A stretch of DNA of 19,871 bases from Candidatus Moranbacteria bacterium GW2011_GWE2_36_40 (GCA_000991645.1 LBRX01000013.1:1-19871), one strand, 5' to 3'. Counted from the stretch's first letter, positions 1 through 6,241 are shown. Numbers and translations are program-made. The notes: generated by a model not told the origin, from the sequence alone.

Positions 1-137
1 GAAGGTATTTTCTAAAATCAAAGTTAGCTAATTTTTCAAAAATGCCCAATATTGTAGATTACATTTGGGGGCCCATTTCTGTATTGGAATATACTACAAC
101 ACCACTGATTATATAAAATTTATTGTATCTTGTGCAT
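1..137 (-). other. Window edge downstream of the pilus genes; no complete gene
   Basis: This stretch follows the last pseudopilin. All minus-strand frames close quickly. One frame is open from about position 46 to the edge and encodes a peptide beginning near ILGIFEKLANFDF, but it has only a TTG as a possible start, so a gene beginning here is possible and not shown. A TATAAT at 108-113 with a weak -35-like TGCACA at 131-136 (17-bp spacing) could be a minus-strand promoter for whatever lies beyond the edge. Confidence 0.3.
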
Positions 138-689
138 CTACTGTCTCAAAGAAACCGTTGTTTGAACTGTTGAGGAATAAGTGTTTGGATTTGCAGAAGG
201 AATACCAAGACTCATTGTAATTCTCCCAAGGGAAATTGCAGTTCCTGAAAAATTTGCCGAAGCTATAGTCCCAGACGAAGTCAAATCTGAAAGAGTTATT
301 CCACTCCACACGGTCGGTGTACATGCTGATACATTTGCAAGTGATGCGCCGCCGCTAGTCCCTGTCAACATTTTTTTATTTGCATTATCATACTTATAAA
401 TAACACACCTTTTTTGTGTATTATCAAAAACATGTATCTCTTCATCAGCTATACTACTAGCAACACTTGTTCGCAAAGTCTTTGCCATCAAATCCAAAGC
501 ATAGCGAGCACTTTCCATGTTTTTTTGATTCTTTTTTGCCTCAATTGAATTTTTCAAAAAACCCGAAAAGACTCCCGCGATCAAAACTGAGGTAAATGCA
601 AAAATAGACACCGCCACCAACACCTCAACCAAGGAAAATCCTTTTTTCTTCAGTTTTAGATTTTTTTTTGTTATTTTATTTTTTTTCAT
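138..689 (-). CDS. Type IV pseudopilin, PilW/PilJ-like
   Basis: A 183-aa minor pilin. A short Lys-rich leader ends at KKKG|FSLVEVLV, with the prepilin cleavage glycine at residue 17, the mature N-terminal Phe at 18 and the conserved Glu at +5 (residue 22). One hydrophobic N-terminal helix follows (about 18-40). The next segment, ESARYALDLMAKTLR, resembles the second helix of PilW/GspJ minor pilins. The C-terminal half is Ser/Thr/Gly-rich with two cysteines. I chose the ATG at 689 over the first in-frame start at 767, because the latter would overlap the preceding gene by 55 bp and give an implausible leader. It is last of four genes in the pilD cluster and probably helps prime or tip the pilus. 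It would be cleaved by the PilD encoded upstream. The W/J assignment rests on gene order and the helix pattern; the pilin fold is near certain. Confidence 0.85.
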   Translation of the reverse strand: MKKNKITKKNLKLKKKGFSLVEVLVAVSIFAFTSVLIAGVFSGFLKNSIEAKKNQKNMESARYALDLMAKTLRTSVASSIADEEIHVFDNTQKRCVIYKYDNANKKMLTGTSGGASLANVSACTPTVWSGITLSDLTSSGTIASANFSGTAISLGRITMSLGIPSANPNTYSSTVQTTVSLRQ

Positions 690-712
690 TTTAGTGCCAA
701 AAAAAATTATTC

Positions 713-1225
713 TTACAATACTGGAAAAACAGCAATTGATGAAATGCATTTGTTTGTAAAACTGCAAGTCAAAGGAAAAGATCCATCACTGTTCCAATTT
801 ACAGTGCTCTTAACTTCAACAAAACTAGCATTAGTCGTGTCGATATCTATTTTTCTATAAAACATTGTGGGAACACTATTATTTGCATCAATCGTATATC
901 TTAAACTTGAGGCAAGAAAATATAGTCTTCCAGCATCAACAAGCGAGGTGGGTGCAGTTGAAGTATAGTCAATACTAGCAACAACCGAACCTGCTGCTTT
1001 CAAGCTTGTCATATTCCCTTGATCCACATAATTTCTAATAAGTTCAATTCCTTCTTGCACAAGTTCTCCGGCAATTATCTGATTTTTTGTATTGTTATGA
1101 TTTTTTATGTTTCCGGTCATCAAAACAATGGCTCCAGTGATCCCTGCAGTAAGAACCAAAAGTGAAATCAAAACTTCCACCAAAGAAAAACCTGCTTTGT
1201 TTGATATTTTTTGTTTATTTTTCAT
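713..1225 (-). CDS. Type IV pseudopilin, PilV/GspI-like
   Basis: A 170-aa prepilin-like protein. The leader MKNKQKISNKAG is followed by FSLVEVLI, with cleavage after Gly12 and Glu17 at the mature +5 position. The hydrophobic helix covers about residues 13-36. The segment after it, AGELVQEGIELIRNYVD, is characteristic of PilV/GspI proteins. The ATG at 1225 was preferred to the one at 1264, which would overlap the preceding gene's stop and lengthen the leader. It lies between the GspH-like and PilW/J-like genes, the usual minor-pilin order, and is probably co-transcribed with pilD. Two cysteines near the C-terminus (CSFTNKC) could form a small disulfide loop. The function is inferred from the family. 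Confidence 0.85.
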   Translation of the reverse strand: MKNKQKISNKAGFSLVEVLISLLVLTAGITGAIVLMTGNIKNHNNTKNQIIAGELVQEGIELIRNYVDQGNMTSLKAAGSVVASIDYTSTAPTSLVDAGRLYFLASSLRYTIDANNSVPTMFYRKIDIDTTNASFVEVKSTVNWNSDGSFPLTCSFTNKCISSIAVFPVL

Positions 1226-1254
1226 TTTGTATAAAAATTTTAAAAATATTTTTA

Positions 1255-1776
1255 TTATGGACACGCACTTATTTGGTCATTAATGATGCCATTTGCTGAA
1301 ACACAAATATAACGAGTTTCTGAACTTCCTGCCCTGGTTGATGTTATCGTTATTGTTACATAGCCCACAGGTTTTCCAAATGGAGAAGTAAAGGAAACAG
1401 AGATTGGACTAATTGATACCTTTTTTTTCTCCAAATCAAATTCTGACTCTTGTATTGAATTAGGATTAGGATCATCATAATATGCTATTTTATATTTACT
1501 CACGGTAGGACTTGCTACCGTAAACACAAACTTGTCAATATAGCTAGCCCCTATTTGTTTCCCAGCCAAAGCTTCGTTTTGCAAACTTCTCAGATGTGCT
1601 GCGACTTGCCTGGCTGCAGATTCAACTTCTGAAGAAGCTTTCTTGCTATTGTTGCTTGAAAAAATTGCTGCTGTTGCGATAAGTGTGATTGCAACAACAA
1701 GCAAAAGTTCCATCAAAGAAAAACCGTGCTTGGATGACAGAAAGATTTTTTTTGTTTTTGAAAACTTGTTTTTCAT
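1255..1776 (-). CDS. Type IV pseudopilin, GspH/FimT-like
   Basis: A 173-aa pseudopilin. The prepilin motif SSKHG|FSLMELLLV puts cleavage after Gly18, with Glu23 at +5 and one hydrophobic helix (about 19-42). The downstream pattern EVESAARQVAAHLRSLQNEAL is the GspH/FimT-type helix, and a beta-rich domain ends in CVSANGIINDQISAC. The ATG at 1776 begins three bases after the pilD stop. The upstream in-frame ATG at 1797 would overlap pilD and was not used. Together with the two following genes it forms a minor-pilin set (H, I/V, J/W) that in type II secretion and type IV pili initiates fibre assembly. No Shine-Dalgarno sequence is visible, as for most genes here. Confidence 0.85.
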   Translation of the reverse strand: MKNKFSKTKKIFLSSKHGFSLMELLLVVAITLIATAAIFSSNNSKKASSEVESAARQVAAHLRSLQNEALAGKQIGASYIDKFVFTVASPTVSKYKIAYYDDPNPNSIQESEFDLEKKKVSISPISVSFTSPFGKPVGYVTITITSTRAGSSETRYICVSANGIINDQISACP

Positions 1777-1778
1777 AA

Positions 1779-2576
1779 TTATAATATCATCAACCAATAT
1801 TTAAGTGCAGGAAAAGCCTGCGGCAAAACCACAATCAAAAAAGTTCCCACAACAAGAAATGGTGCAAATGGAACTTGACTTTTCATGTTCTTTTTTCTAA
1901 GTGCAATCAACCCAACACTGACCAAGGCACCGATTGTGAAAGACAAAGTTAGCGCCCACAAAATGTTTGGCCATCCAACAATCAAACCAATCAACAAGCC
2001 AAGATATGCATCACCATATCCCATCCAAGTTTCTTTCGAATAAGCTGCCAAGGCAAAGAAAAAAAGAAAAGCAACAACTCCTCCAAGAATGCCAGAGATT
2101 GTTCCAAGATCAAAAATTGAAGCAGCAAAATGAAAATTCTGCCAATCGTTGCCCACAAGATAAAGCAATGAAACTCCGACCCCGAGCCACAGGGCTATCA
2201 TTGGAATTTCCATATATTTGAAATCATACACAAAAATTACTGCCAAAATGGAAAAAACTGTCAAATAAAAAGCTGTCAAAATCCAACTGCCCAGATCAAT
2301 GGGACTAAAAAAATAGTTTCCGAGAATTGCAAACATAATTCCAGTTGATGCTTCCACCAAAGGATATTGCCAAGAAATTTTTTCACCGCAATCCCTGCAC
2401 TTTGCGCTAAGCAGAATAAAACTGAGCAATGGCACATTGTCAAACCATCGCACCTTTTTTTTGCAATTCGGACAATGAGAGCGTTCCAACAAAGATTCAA
2501 CCGCATTCAAGCGATACACCACCGCATTCAAAAAGCTTCCAATAATCAAACCAAAAAGTAAGAATATGATGATCAT
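1779..2576 (-). CDS. pilD: Prepilin peptidase (A24 family) PilD
   Basis: A 265-aa polytopic membrane aspartic peptidase that removes the leader from the prepilins here and, in the bifunctional family members, methylates the new N-terminus. The N-terminal membrane segment GLIIGSFLNAVVYRL is typical. A cytoplasmic domain carries two CxxC pairs (Cys35/Cys38 and Cys60/Cys63), the zinc-binding form associated with the methylase domain. The catalytic aspartates should be Asp118 in VYDFKYMEIP and Asp189 in the GYGD motif. The length matches the family. It heads a four-gene cluster with three pseudopilins and is separated from the rest of the pilus operon by the accessory island at about 2580-5780. 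The identification is firm. Confidence 0.95.
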   Translation of the reverse strand: MIIIFLLFGLIIGSFLNAVVYRLNAVESLLERSHCPNCKKKVRWFDNVPLLSFILLSAKCRDCGEKISWQYPLVEASTGIMFAILGNYFFSPIDLGSWILTAFYLTVFSILAVIFVYDFKYMEIPMIALWLGVGVSLLYLVGNDWQNFHFAASIFDLGTISGILGGVVAFLFFFALAAYSKETWMGYGDAYLGLLIGLIVGWPNILWALTLSFTIGALVSVGLIALRKKNMKSQVPFAPFLVVGTFLIVVLPQAFPALKYWLMIL

Positions 2577-2588
2577 AATAAATTTAAT

Positions 2589-2674
2589 GTCATTCTGAAC
2601 TTGTTTCAGAATCTACGGGTTTTAACACGCCGAACGCTCTGCTCCAAGAGATGCTGAAATAAATTCAGCATGAC
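2589..2674. repeat. 86-bp REP/MITE-like inverted-repeat element
   Basis: The ends are inverted copies of about 25 bp (right-hand end GTCATGCTGAA when read inward), matching at about 21 of 25 positions. Each arm is itself a small palindrome (TTCTGAA with TTCAGAA on the left, TGCTGAA with TTCAGCA on the right), so the element can fold as one long stem or two hairpins. It fills the gap upstream of pilD. I recall similar CTGAAnnnnnTTCAG elements as abundant non-coding repeats in several bacterial groups; copy number in this genome cannot be judged from the window. Confidence 0.6.
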
Positions 2675-2711
2675 AAAATAAAATCTTAACTTCCTAAATT
2701 TTACCACAAAA

Positions 2712-2747
2712 ACAAAAAACATGCCAGTTTTATTTGCATGCTTTTTA
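2712..2747 (-). terminator. Probable rho-independent terminator after the coiled-coil gene
   Basis: On the minus strand a short stem (CATGC pairing with GCATG, positions 2736-2740 and 2720-2724) is flanked by an A-tract before and a T-tract after it (TTTTTTGTTTTT). The A/T tracts can extend the stem with a one-base bulge. It lies about 40 bp past the stop at 2788. The core is short, so confidence is moderate. The same structure could also stop plus-strand transcription. Confidence 0.5.
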
Positions 2748-2787
2748 ACTTAAAACAAATATTTTAACAATAACGCACAAAAAAGCC

Positions 2788-3180
2788 TCATCGTGCAATT
2801 CCAAGTGTTTTTTCAATGAAATTAATTCTCTTGAGCAAATCTCCATATTGCTTGATTTTAATTTCTGCGACATCTTCTTCAACACTGAAAAGTCTTCTGT
2901 CGATCTGAGTTACTTTGTTTTGAATATCATCAACCTTTTTTTCTAATTTATCAAAACGTTTGTCAACTTGTTCAAAACGCTTGTCAACTTGTTCAAAACG
3001 TTTGTCAACTTGCTCAAAACGTTTGTCAACTTGTTCGAAACGTTTGTCAATCTGAACAAAGCCTCGCTGAACCATCCCAGCCAGGTCTTCAATTTTTTTA
3101 TCAGTGATTCTTCCGGATTTTTCAAATCCCTCATTCATCATCACTGCCAAATCATTAATTGTAAGTTCTTTTTTCTTCAT
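2788..3180 (-). CDS. Small coiled-coil protein with heptad repeats
   Basis: A 130-aa soluble, highly charged protein of unknown function. After an N-terminal helical stretch (about 1-40) come tandem heptads of the form DKRFEQV (about residues 44-77), then KLEKKVDDIQNKVTQIDRRL, which continues the a/d pattern, so the protein should be a long, probably oligomeric coiled coil. It has no membrane segment and no catalytic motif. The ATG at 3180 lies only about 9 bp after a promoter-like TAGAAT, so the message may be nearly leaderless; the AGGAG seen upstream falls inside the promoter spacer. Its upstream palindrome matches the two before the DUF4143 ATPase gene, suggesting common control. It stands between pilD and the hepT/mntA pair. 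I cannot assign a job; the repeated heptads suggest a copy number that can vary. Confidence 0.8.
   Translation of the reverse strand: MKKKELTINDLAVMMNEGFEKSGRITDKKIEDLAGMVQRGFVQIDKRFEQVDKRFEQVDKRFEQVDKRFEQVDKRFDKLEKKVDDIQNKVTQIDRRLFSVEEDVAEIKIKQYGDLLKRINFIEKTLGIAR
2951..3055. repeat. 21-bp tandem repeat, five copies, in frame
   Basis: Five copies start at 2951, 2972, 2993, 3014 and 3035, each beginning TCRAAACG on the plus strand. The first four differ at one or two positions; the last is more diverged. Each copy encodes one heptad (DKRFEQV) of the coiled-coil protein. Copy-number change would keep the frame and lengthen the coil by one heptad. Confidence 0.9.
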
Positions 3181-3189
3181 AGTAATTTT

Positions 3190-3240
3190 ATTCTACATCT
3201 CCTGTTTTTTCTGTCAATTATGCAATACCATCGTACAATA
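3190..3240 (-). promoter_or_regulatory. Promoter and palindromic operator of the coiled-coil gene
   Basis: On the minus strand a perfect -35 TTGACA (3212-3217) is spaced 16 bp from TAGAAT (3190-3195). Directly upstream and touching the -35, positions 3216-3240 hold a degenerate palindrome with the core ACC and right arm ATCGTACAA, matching the ATPase operators at 5579-5635. The expected transcription start falls about 2-3 nt before the ATG at 3180. Confidence 0.6.
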
Positions 3241-3337
3241 ATAAAGACTAAAATTGGTCACACAAGCACATGGTTCTTTTGAAATTTTTGCTTTGCCTGT
3301 TTCCTTGTTAGGTCACTCATTGACGGTCTCAATGGCG

Positions 3338-3760
3338 TTAGCGCTTTTTCATGAAAACGTCAATATAAACAGCATATTCACCAAATTGCGAAACGCCTGT
3401 TTTAATATCATTGATTAATTTTTCCACATTAATATCTTCGTAATCATGCACAATTTTATTTCGAAGACCAACAACTGGAGAAAATTTCTGGACAAATTCC
3501 ATTGGCAAAACATGCACCTTTTCCAAAACATGAAAAGTGTCTGTGGCATCCTCTGGCGCACGCAAATTATCTTGTGAAATTATATGAGTATTAATATCAA
3601 TTACAGTATCCACCATCAATTGAAAATTTCTTTCAACTGTTCTCAGCTTCGTATAATCACTAAGAATTTCGCTAGGTGTAAGTTTTAAAATTGGTTGCAA
3701 TTCCTCAGTATAAATTTCTATTTTATTAATTTTTCTTTGAACAAGTTCTTTATTGAGCAT
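3338..3760 (-). CDS. hepT: HEPN-domain toxin, HepT-like (DUF86)
   Basis: A 140-aa all-helical protein. Its motif GLRNKIVHDYEDI (Arg100, His105, Tyr107) is the RX4HXY signature of HepT/DUF86 HEPN ribonucleases: Arg and His are the RNase residues, and in characterised pairs Tyr is the residue AMPylated by the MntA antitoxin. The length is normal for the family. The start at 3760 overlaps the end of the mntA-like gene by 11 bp, a tight translational coupling typical of these pairs. No membrane or signal segment is seen. The inferred role is an RNA-cleaving toxin of a type VII toxin-antitoxin module, used for stress response or phage defence. Family membership is firm; activity in this host is inferred. 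Confidence 0.9.
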   Translation of the reverse strand: MLNKELVQRKINKIEIYTEELQPILKLTPSEILSDYTKLRTVERNFQLMVDTVIDINTHIISQDNLRAPEDATDTFHVLEKVHVLPMEFVQKFSPVVGLRNKIVHDYEDINVEKLINDIKTGVSQFGEYAVYIDVFMKKR

Positions 3761-4169
3761 ATGTTTTTCTTAATTGTTTTATATTTTTTGCATATATCTC
3801 AGATTGAAGTTCAAAAAACGGTTTTGCCTCAAAATATGTTCTTACGGCACGAGAATAGAAATCGGCGTAAGCATATTCTTGTTCAAAAAGCAGCTTATTG
3901 TTTCTTATGATTTCTCGTAAAAGAAATGGTCCGGCCTTCATAAGGTCAACATCCTCCACTTTTGAATTCTTCACAAGTCCAGCAAGGTCATGCACCAAAA
4001 CGCTTCTATCCAAATAGCTCAACTCTTTTTTGCTGATAAACCCAAAATCAAAGTCGCTGAATTTGTGAGTTTTTCCGCTTGCTTGCGAACCAAAAAGAAG
4101 CAGGAGCTTCAGCCCATGCTTTTTTGCAATTTCTTCAATTTTCTCCTTATCCAATGTTTCCATATGCAT
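3750..4169 (-). CDS. mntA: MntA-like nucleotidyltransferase antitoxin
   Basis: A 139-aa minimal nucleotidyltransferase. The strand-turn LLLLFGSQASGKT leads into FSDFDFGF, giving an exact GSX10DXD catalytic motif (Gly27, Ser28, Asp39, Asp41). A third acidic residue is likely Asp75 in VEDVDLM. The C-terminal half is helical (about 80-139). It precedes and overlaps the HEPN gene, the standard order for MntA/HepT, where MntA adds AMP to the toxin's tyrosine to neutralise it. Two ATGs six bases apart (4169 and 4163) could each serve as the start; neither has a Shine-Dalgarno sequence. A 16-bp-arm palindrome about 50 bp upstream may regulate the pair. The catalytic residues look intact, so the antitoxin should be active. 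Confidence 0.9.
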   Translation of the reverse strand: MHMETLDKEKIEEIAKKHGLKLLLLFGSQASGKTHKFSDFDFGFISKKELSYLDRSVLVHDLAGLVKNSKVEDVDLMKAGPFLLREIIRNNKLLFEQEYAYADFYSRAVRTYFEAKPFFELQSEIYAKNIKQLRKTYAQ

Positions 4170-4195
4170 ATTTTACTACAAATACCAGAAAAAAC

Positions 4196-4259
4196 AAGTT
4201 AATTTTTCGCATCCAACCAGTCAACACTATCGCACTATCTAGTGTGATAGTGTTGGCTG
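4196..4259 (-). promoter_or_regulatory. Candidate promoter and large palindrome upstream of mntA/hepT
   Basis: Positions 4222-4237 and 4240-4255 are inverted copies (CAACACTATC-R-CACTA) separated by TC, with one mismatch that pairs as a G-U wobble in RNA. Pairing extends outward to about 4218/4259. No T-run follows in either direction, so it is not a normal terminator. A TTGACT (4219-4224, minus strand) overlaps its edge and is 17 bp from a weak TAACTT, so the palindrome could cover the -35 region of the toxin-antitoxin promoter. CACTATC also occurs twice as a direct repeat within each arm. Confidence 0.4.
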
Positions 4260-4271
4260 AAAAAAGATCTA

Positions 4272-4350
4272 GGGTCTTGAAGCACAAAAAAGAAGCAACG
4301 CTGAGCCGCTTCTTTGAGGAATGCTTGATTGGAAGTTTTCATGAAAAATT
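4272..4350 (+). repeat. Direct repeat copy A flanking the ATPase gene
   Basis: This stretch aligns with 5671-5748 in the same orientation at about three quarters identity with one or two single-base gaps. Shared blocks include CTTGAA-n-CACAAAAA, GAAGCA and TTGnGnAATG. The two copies lie on either side of the DUF4143 ATPase gene and its operators. Each copy contains a minus-strand terminator hairpin, so they may simply be related terminator-bearing elements. Confidence 0.55.
4287..4316 (-). terminator. Rho-independent terminator of the ATPase gene
   Basis: On the minus strand AAAGAAGC (4309-4316) pairs perfectly with GCTTCTTT (4290-4297) across an 11-nt loop. The 3' arm runs into a six-T stretch (4287-4292). 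It lies about 55 bp beyond the ATPase stop at 4370 and before the mntA promoter region. Confidence 0.75.
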
Positions 4351-4369
4351 CATCCCTCTGCTTTAGATT

Positions 4370-5548
4370 TTATTTCTCCAAATTGCTTATTTTTTCCAAA
4401 TCAAAAATATTCTCTATTAATATTTTTTCTCTTACTTTAATCTTATCAAACAATTCTTTCTGATCCACACCCATTTGAGCGTTATATTTGACTTCAATGA
4501 GTGTCTTTCCCTCTGTTAAAAAATCAATTTCATTTCCGTCTTGATAAACATAGGATGGATTGAATTTTTTTATCTTCAAATACACATAATTTTCAAACAA
4601 ACTCCCCTTGTCTCGAAAACCGGTAAAATACACACGCATACCCAGGTCTGCTGCATAAATTTTTTTGGCTGACAATAATCGCTCATTGGTTTTTCCGAAT
4701 CTTGAAACAAGAAAGATCAAAAATGAATCTGCAAACATTTGCAAATATCTTTTTGCGGAATCAGGAGAAATATCCAAAATCTTGGCTATCTTGTTTATAC
4801 TAAAAACCTTGCCAGATCTTTCCATCAGCAAAAGAAAAAAATCCTTAAGGACTTGCACATCTTTCACTCCATAAAAAGCAGCAATATCTTTTTGAATAAC
4901 ATCGTCAACCAGCTCTTTCAGATATTCGATATCGCCAGTCAGGACATATTCCGGCATTCCACCTGTTTGCATGAAATCCTCAAAATACTTTTCCAACAAA
5001 TGTCTGTCGCTTTTTTTAACCACAATTTCTTTGAAACCCAAATATTCTTCAAAATCCAAAGGCAGTATTTCCAAAACAACATTGCGTCCAGTTAAAAAAG
5101 CTTTTTTGCTTCTCAAGATCGAAGCACTTGATGATGAAACGTAGACCTTGGCATTTTGCTGATCATAGATGTTCTTGAGTTGTAATTCAAAATCTTTTTG
5201 ATAAGTAACTTCGTCCAAAAATAAATACACCTTTTCAGAGAAAGCGAGGCGCTGAATCTTCCGATATTCTTCAATAATTTCCAATATGGTATTGTTGGTC
5301 AAGAGATAGTCATCCAGACTTACATAGAAAATCAATCCGGGATCAACACCTTGCTCATCAATCAAATGGCTGATCATTTGCTTCATCAATGTTGTTTTGC
5401 CCACACGCCTCAGCCCTGTCAAAACAACAATCTGTCTTGTTTTCAAGCTATCTTTCAATTTAGCAAACACACCAGGCCGCTTGAAAGTTACGGCTGGCTT
5501 GTATTCCTCCTCCCACCAAGGATTGTAGCGATATAATATTTTTTCCAT
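4370..5548 (-). CDS. AAA-type ATPase with DUF4143 C-terminal domain
   Basis: A 392-aa protein of the AAA_14/DUF4143 family. The Walker A motif GLRRVGKTT is at residues 45-53 and the Walker B motif VYLFLDE at 107-113. The SSSSASILRSK segment (about 138-148) is the family's conserved post-Walker B motif. A winged-helix-like region (about 245-285, INKIAKILDISPDSAKRYL) precedes a PD-(D/E)XK-like end: Glu319, Asp342 in GNEIDFL, and EVK at 352-354. The family is widespread in prokaryotes, often in variable regions, and its function is mostly unknown; ATP binding and a nuclease-like fold are reasonable inferences. The ATG at 5548 sits about 25 nt after the expected transcription start of a consensus promoter with two palindromic operators. 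It has its own terminator and is bracketed by diverged direct repeats, so it looks like an independently acquired unit inside the pilus locus. Confidence 0.9.
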   Translation of the reverse strand: MEKILYRYNPWWEEEYKPAVTFKRPGVFAKLKDSLKTRQIVVLTGLRRVGKTTLMKQMISHLIDEQGVDPGLIFYVSLDDYLLTNNTILEIIEEYRKIQRLAFSEKVYLFLDEVTYQKDFELQLKNIYDQQNAKVYVSSSSASILRSKKAFLTGRNVVLEILPLDFEEYLGFKEIVVKKSDRHLLEKYFEDFMQTGGMPEYVLTGDIEYLKELVDDVIQKDIAAFYGVKDVQVLKDFFLLLMERSGKVFSINKIAKILDISPDSAKRYLQMFADSFLIFLVSRFGKTNERLLSAKKIYAADLGMRVYFTGFRDKGSLFENYVYLKIKKFNPSYVYQDGNEIDFLTEGKTLIEVKYNAQMGVDQKELFDKIKVREKILIENIFDLEKISNLEK

Positions 5549-5578
5549 AAGACAAAAACTACTTAACGATTACAGTAT

Positions 5579-5635
5579 AATTATACGATACCATCGTATA
5601 ATTTGTCAAGTATTTATACGATACCATCGTATAAA
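5579..5635 (-). promoter_or_regulatory. Consensus promoter with twin palindromic operators
   Basis: On the minus strand TTGACA (5604-5609) and TATAAT (5580-5585) are both perfect, spaced 18 bp. A palindrome with 11-bp arms (AATTATACGAT-ACC-ATCGTATAATT, 5579-5603) covers the spacer and -10. A second with 10-bp arms (5613-5635) lies just upstream of the -35. Their centres are 33 bp apart, about three helical turns, so two bound dimers would face the same side. This looks like strong, tightly repressible control of the ATPase gene by a regulator not identified here. Confidence 0.8.
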
Positions 5636-5670
5636 AATAAGGGCTCAGATAAGCCATCTTTTTTCAAACC

Positions 5671-5748
5671 AGAGCCTTGAACCACAAAAAGAAGCAGCTT
5701 TGTGCCACTTCCTTGGGAAATGTTTGGTTGGGATTTTTTGGTGAATTT
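5671..5748 (+). repeat. Direct repeat copy B flanking the ATPase gene
   Basis: The partner of 4272-4350. It lies between the 123-aa pilin gene's terminator and the ATPase operators. The sequence immediately following ends in a run of eight T and seven G (5746-5760), a homopolymer junction prone to slippage. Confidence 0.5.
5686..5711 (-). terminator. Second terminator downstream of the pilin genes
   Basis: In RNA from the minus strand GAAGUGGC pairs with GCUGCUUC (two G-U wobbles) across a 5-nt loop, followed by five U. It lies behind the stronger terminator at 5785-5817 and would catch read-through from the pilin operon towards the ATPase promoter. Confidence 0.55.
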
Positions 5749-5784
5749 TTTTTGGGGGGGTAAATATTCAAATGAGAACCATGC

Positions 5785-5817
5785 AAAAAAAGAAACAAGC
5801 TCTTGGCTTGTTTCTTT
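5785..5817 (-). terminator. Strong rho-independent terminator of the pilin operon
   Basis: A perfect 12-bp stem (AAAGAAACAAGC, 5789-5800, with its complement at 5806-5817) has a 5-nt loop, and on the minus strand runs into a T-tract (5785-5791). It lies about 40 bp past the stop of the 123-aa pilin. Confidence 0.85.
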
Positions 5818-5854
5818 ATATTAGTAACATACTTCATCTTCTCATTTTTCATAA

Positions 5855-6226
5855 TTAGCAATCAGCACCAGCAAATGCAACCCCTGTCTGGCCAAGCGTT
5901 CCAACACAGTCACCTACTGCAGCATCAGCCGTCGTAACCCCATCAGATATCTCACCATCCAAACAGTCCAAAGGAGTTGTTATGCTACCAGTGGTGGCAT
6001 CCGGCCAAACAAGTCCAGTCAGATCAACTGTTTCCTTATCACATTCAGCAATCATTGCAGAATTAAGTGATGCTGCTTGCGATTTAAAATTAGCCATTTT
6101 AGCCCTATTTCTTGCTGAACTTGTGCTAACCAAAATAACTCCTGCCAAAATACCGATGATTGCGATAACAATCAAAAGTTCAATCAATGTAAAACCTTTT
6201 TTTTCAAACAAATGAACTCTTTTCAT
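5855..6226 (-). CDS. Type IV pilin (123 aa), paralogue of the next gene
   Basis: A small prepilin with a leader ending EKKG (Gly11) before FTLIELLIVIAIIGILAGV, with the conserved Glu16 at +5 and one hydrophobic helix (12-33). The helix continues as SSARNRAKMANFKSQAASLNSA, then a short C-terminal domain ends VGTLGQTGVAFAGADC. Four cysteines (AECDK, LDC, GDC and the final residue) could give two disulfides. Its first half is almost identical to that of the 114-aa pilin, while the second half has diverged. It probably is a structural (major or variant) pilin, processed by PilD and assembled by PilB/PilC. It has its own extended -10 promoter and a strong terminator, so it may be expressed separately and strongly. 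Confidence 0.9.
   Translation of the reverse strand: MKRVHLFEKKGFTLIELLIVIAIIGILAGVILVSTSSARNRAKMANFKSQAASLNSAMIAECDKETVDLTGLVWPDATTGSITTPLDCLDGEISDGVTTADAAVGDCVGTLGQTGVAFAGADC
6036..6202. repeat. 167-bp near-identical repeat, copy 1 (5' half of pilin gene)
   Basis: Matches 6480-6646 with three mismatches in 167 positions at a constant offset of 444 bp. It covers the leader, hydrophobic helix and next helix of the 123-aa pilin. Identity stops abruptly where the variable C-terminal domain begins. Confidence 0.9.
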
Positions 6227-6241
6227 ATTTATTTCTTATTT

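Noticed and set aside
2951..3055. CRISPR array
   Set aside because: The 21-bp units are directly adjacent with no spacers and encode protein heptads in frame.
3318..3334. Hairpin CATTGA/TCAATG as a terminator of hepT
   Set aside because: The stem is six base pairs with no T-run on either side; evidence is too weak to call.
5664..5861. Minus-strand open frame of 65 codons
   Set aside because: It consists of two terminators, the flanking repeat and a T/G homopolymer run; the peptide is low-complexity with no family resemblance.
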